Made by a program: the position numbers and the translations under genes. Shown piece by piece: positions 61,780 to 64,000 of a stretch of DNA of 64,000 nt (its first letter is position 1; each line of letters starts with the position of its first letter). Below the pieces are notes generated by a model. The model had not been told where the DNA came from. It saw only the letters and a list, made by a program, of their open reading frames with translations, and made no database searches. This DNA comes from Cotesia glomerata (taxonomy: Eukaryota; Arthropoda; Insecta; Hymenoptera; Braconidae): NCBI RefSeq assembly GCF_020080835.1, contig NC_058160.1, positions 4,150,515 through 4,214,514 on the forward strand. Direction: 5' to 3'.

Positions 61780-62061
61780 TAAAAATATAGTTAATAAAGT
61801 GTAACTTATAATCCATAGCTTCATAAACTACAACATTAAAATCAATATATTTCTTCTTTTATTATTAATCGCTTATTATAAATCAATTTGGAGAGTATAT
61901 TTATAACATAAAATCTAATTATATTTGAATATTAAATAACAAAAAGCAAAGTCGCGAAGTAATGCAAACATTACTCGCGGTCTTACACACGGTCGGCTGA
62001 TCGATCGCGTGGCTATACCCCTGACAATATTCTTCTTATAAACAATAGCAGTAATAAAAAC

Positions 62062-62093
<32 letters not shown>

Positions 62094-63255
62094 GACTAAT
62101 AACTTACAAAGATACATCAACTCGGTTATAAATTTTCAGTATCCATAGCCTTGCCAGATAATTTACTTTTATAAATAAAACAAAGCCCGAAAAAATATTA
62201 CATAATAATGCTCATCAGTAATTTATACACCTGAAAAAAATTTAACAAAAAATTTATCATTAAAACTAACTTATATATATAAATAAAAATAAATATAATA
62301 AATTTTTACCAACAATAAATAATGATTTTAAAACAAAGTGAAGGACTTTGAGTTATTTGATAACCAAAATATTATTTAGATTTAAATAAAAGCAGATGCC
62401 AACAGTGAAAAATTTTAACGAATTATATTCTCATAGGATTGTTGTTTTTTAGACTAGGTTGAAGGCCTTTGGCACTTGCCAAGGTCTTTAAATAAAGACT
62501 CTCTTCGGATAGTGGGCGTTTTTACATAAGTCTAACTTCATTATTATATATTTCATAATTACGGAAATACTTGAGTAAAAACTAAAAATTTTGTCTTACT
62601 TGCATCCTATTCCTCTCATTTTTAGTCAAACATCTTCAGTCAATTTTTATTTATTATATTTATATGAAAATTAAGTTAGCCGGCATCTAAAAATTAAAAA
62701 AAATTTTTTTTATTAAAAAAATTGGTACAAAAAAAATTTTTTAAAAATGTCACTTGTAGAAAACTTGAAAAACTGTAAGTGCAATTTTTAAAAAATATTT
62801 TTTTGTTCTAATTTAATTAATGAAGAAAAATCAAAAAAATTAAAAACGTCGGCTAACTTTAGTATTATTATAATTATAATTAATTATAATATGATATTAT
62901 ATTTTTTGGAATATTTCTAAATATTCCATTATTTTCTTTATATCTTATTATTTATTGTTTTATTACTTCTCTTTTGTAAAAGCTACCAGTACAGCGCACT
63001 TAGTTTTAAGTTATTAATTTATTTATTTATTTATTCATTTGACGCCAATCGGCATTATACAATAATCAGTCCATACTTTAAATTATAAGATATTAATCAT
63101 AAATTATTAAATCTGAGAATTTTGGCTCGAAAATTATACACAGAAAGGTTTATTTGGCGATGCCTGGAGAAAATTAAAAAGAAAGAAATAAAAAAAAAAA
63201 ATTCAAAATTTCAAAAAAAGAAAAAACAAAATTAACGTTGTTATTAATAATACGT
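61780..63255. other. Non-coding AT-rich stretch with small repeats
   Basis: No gene seen. It holds a small hairpin at 61952-61984 (CGCGAAGTAATG / CATTACTCGCG), an (AAT)n run at 62062-62091 and an imperfect inverted word GAAGGCCTTTGGCACTTGCC at about 62461. It also holds a GTCGGCTAACTT-type MITE at 62660-62880 and an inverted LINE-like tail at 63015-63050. Confidence 0.4.
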
Positions 63256-63532
63256 ACACGGAAAAAAAAAACTCGAAAAATTACAGTATATAATGCAACG
63301 TAGCACTTCGTGATGAAAACTGGAAAAATTACAGTTTCAGATTGTAATTATTACAGATTTTATAAGAATTACATTGTAGAATGTAATATTTACATTGCAA
63401 GCTCTGAATATTAAATTAAAAAATTGAATTTAGAAAAATGTTATTTCAAACTGTAATTTTTCTAGTTTTGATAACGACGGGACCGATTTTACATTTTATA
63501 CTGTAATTTTTCGAGTTTTTTTTTTTCCGTGT
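63256..63532. mobile_element. ACACGGAAAAAA-TIR MITE (inverted relative to the Gr2 copy)
   Basis: The ends ACACGGAAAAAAAAAACTCG and CGAGTTTTTTTTTTTCCGTGT are inverted. The interior is the reverse complement of the 26791-27058 element. Confidence 0.75.
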
Positions 63533-64000
63533 AGTTAAGTTATACTTTGTAATTTGTATTAACTTATTTAAAGACCCTGTTATTGTCCTTTTGGCTGTTG
63601 GATTGTATAAAAAGAAATAAATAAATAAAAACTGCCATCACCTTGGTAATAGAAGAAATTAACTTCCTAAAAATCAAAAAAATTAAATTAAACTCTATCC
63701 AATTAAATTGAATTAAATTAAATTAAATTATTAAATAAAATAAAATAATTTAATGGGATAAGAGAAGTATAGGCTCGAAATAGACAGATATAATTATGAC
63801 CACATAATATTGATTTAGCTATCGTGACCCTCATTTTCCCACGAGCTGTGAGATCAAGTTTGCATCTCGAGTAGAAAGACACAATACATGTATGCTTTAA
63901 TGTAGAGGGTTGGCAAGCAGCTGCGCAAAGTAAGTGATGCTGAGAAAAAAGGGTGGTAGGTGGTGGAAATTGTGTGGGATGATAGCTGCATGACCTAGAG
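63533..64000. other. Window end, no gene recognised
   Basis: An AATAAATAAATAA tail after GGCTGTTGGATTGTATAAAA (63590-63630) resembles another retroelement 3' end. From about 63820 the sequence becomes more complex (GCAAGCAGCTGCGCAAAG), but no frame stands out. Confidence 0.3.

Overview
The window looks like an insect nuclear genome, most likely a parasitoid wasp (braconid-like Hymenoptera). It is very AT-rich, has short spliced genes with GT-AG introns, and carries many small foldback and TIR repeats. Its dominant content is a tandem array of insect-type gustatory receptor (GR) genes. The order is inferred from gene families and repeat style; nothing in the sequence proves the species.

Left block (1-16 kb), conserved housekeeping genes. 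The 3' end of an ABCA-type transporter (+) is followed after about 150 bp by UTP23 (+), a pre-rRNA processing factor. EDC4/Ge-1 (-), an mRNA-decapping scaffold, converges on UTP23 and sits head-to-head with KRI1 (+), a ribosome-biogenesis factor. A 1.1 kb foldback element flanked by TTAA lies between UTP23 and EDC4.

Middle block (17.4-57.2 kb), the GR array. Ten intact five-exon genes are all on the + strand. I could join every one with consensus splice sites and an identical phase pattern (0, 2, 0, 0), giving proteins of 384-418 aa. There are also an orphan first exon (17456), an extra TM7 exon (31813) and a decayed locus (48095-48560). The genes form two clades: 'MWKP' (Gr1-4, Gr8) and 'MF..NxxxxNL' (Gr5-7, Gr9, Gr10). 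Only the second keeps the family TM7 motif TYhhhhhQ. Gr6 and Gr7 are a recent 2.47 kb tandem duplication. Introns and spacers are packed with repeats: four copies of a roughly 0.9 kb element starting AACTTCCCGCTAA, a hairpin family starting CTAGCAACCTTGCAG, TIR elements (GCACGACT..., ACACGGAAAAAA..., CACTGAGAAAAA...), tRNA-like and 5S-like modules, and LINE-like 3' tails.

Right block (57.2-64 kb). HLH4C/NHLH (-), a neuronal bHLH factor reconstructed from three exons, is followed upstream by mostly non-coding DNA. That DNA holds an 18S rRNA 5' fragment, a Helitron-like element and further MITEs.

All exon coordinates come from reading splice sites by eye. There is no transcript support and no database search behind these calls.
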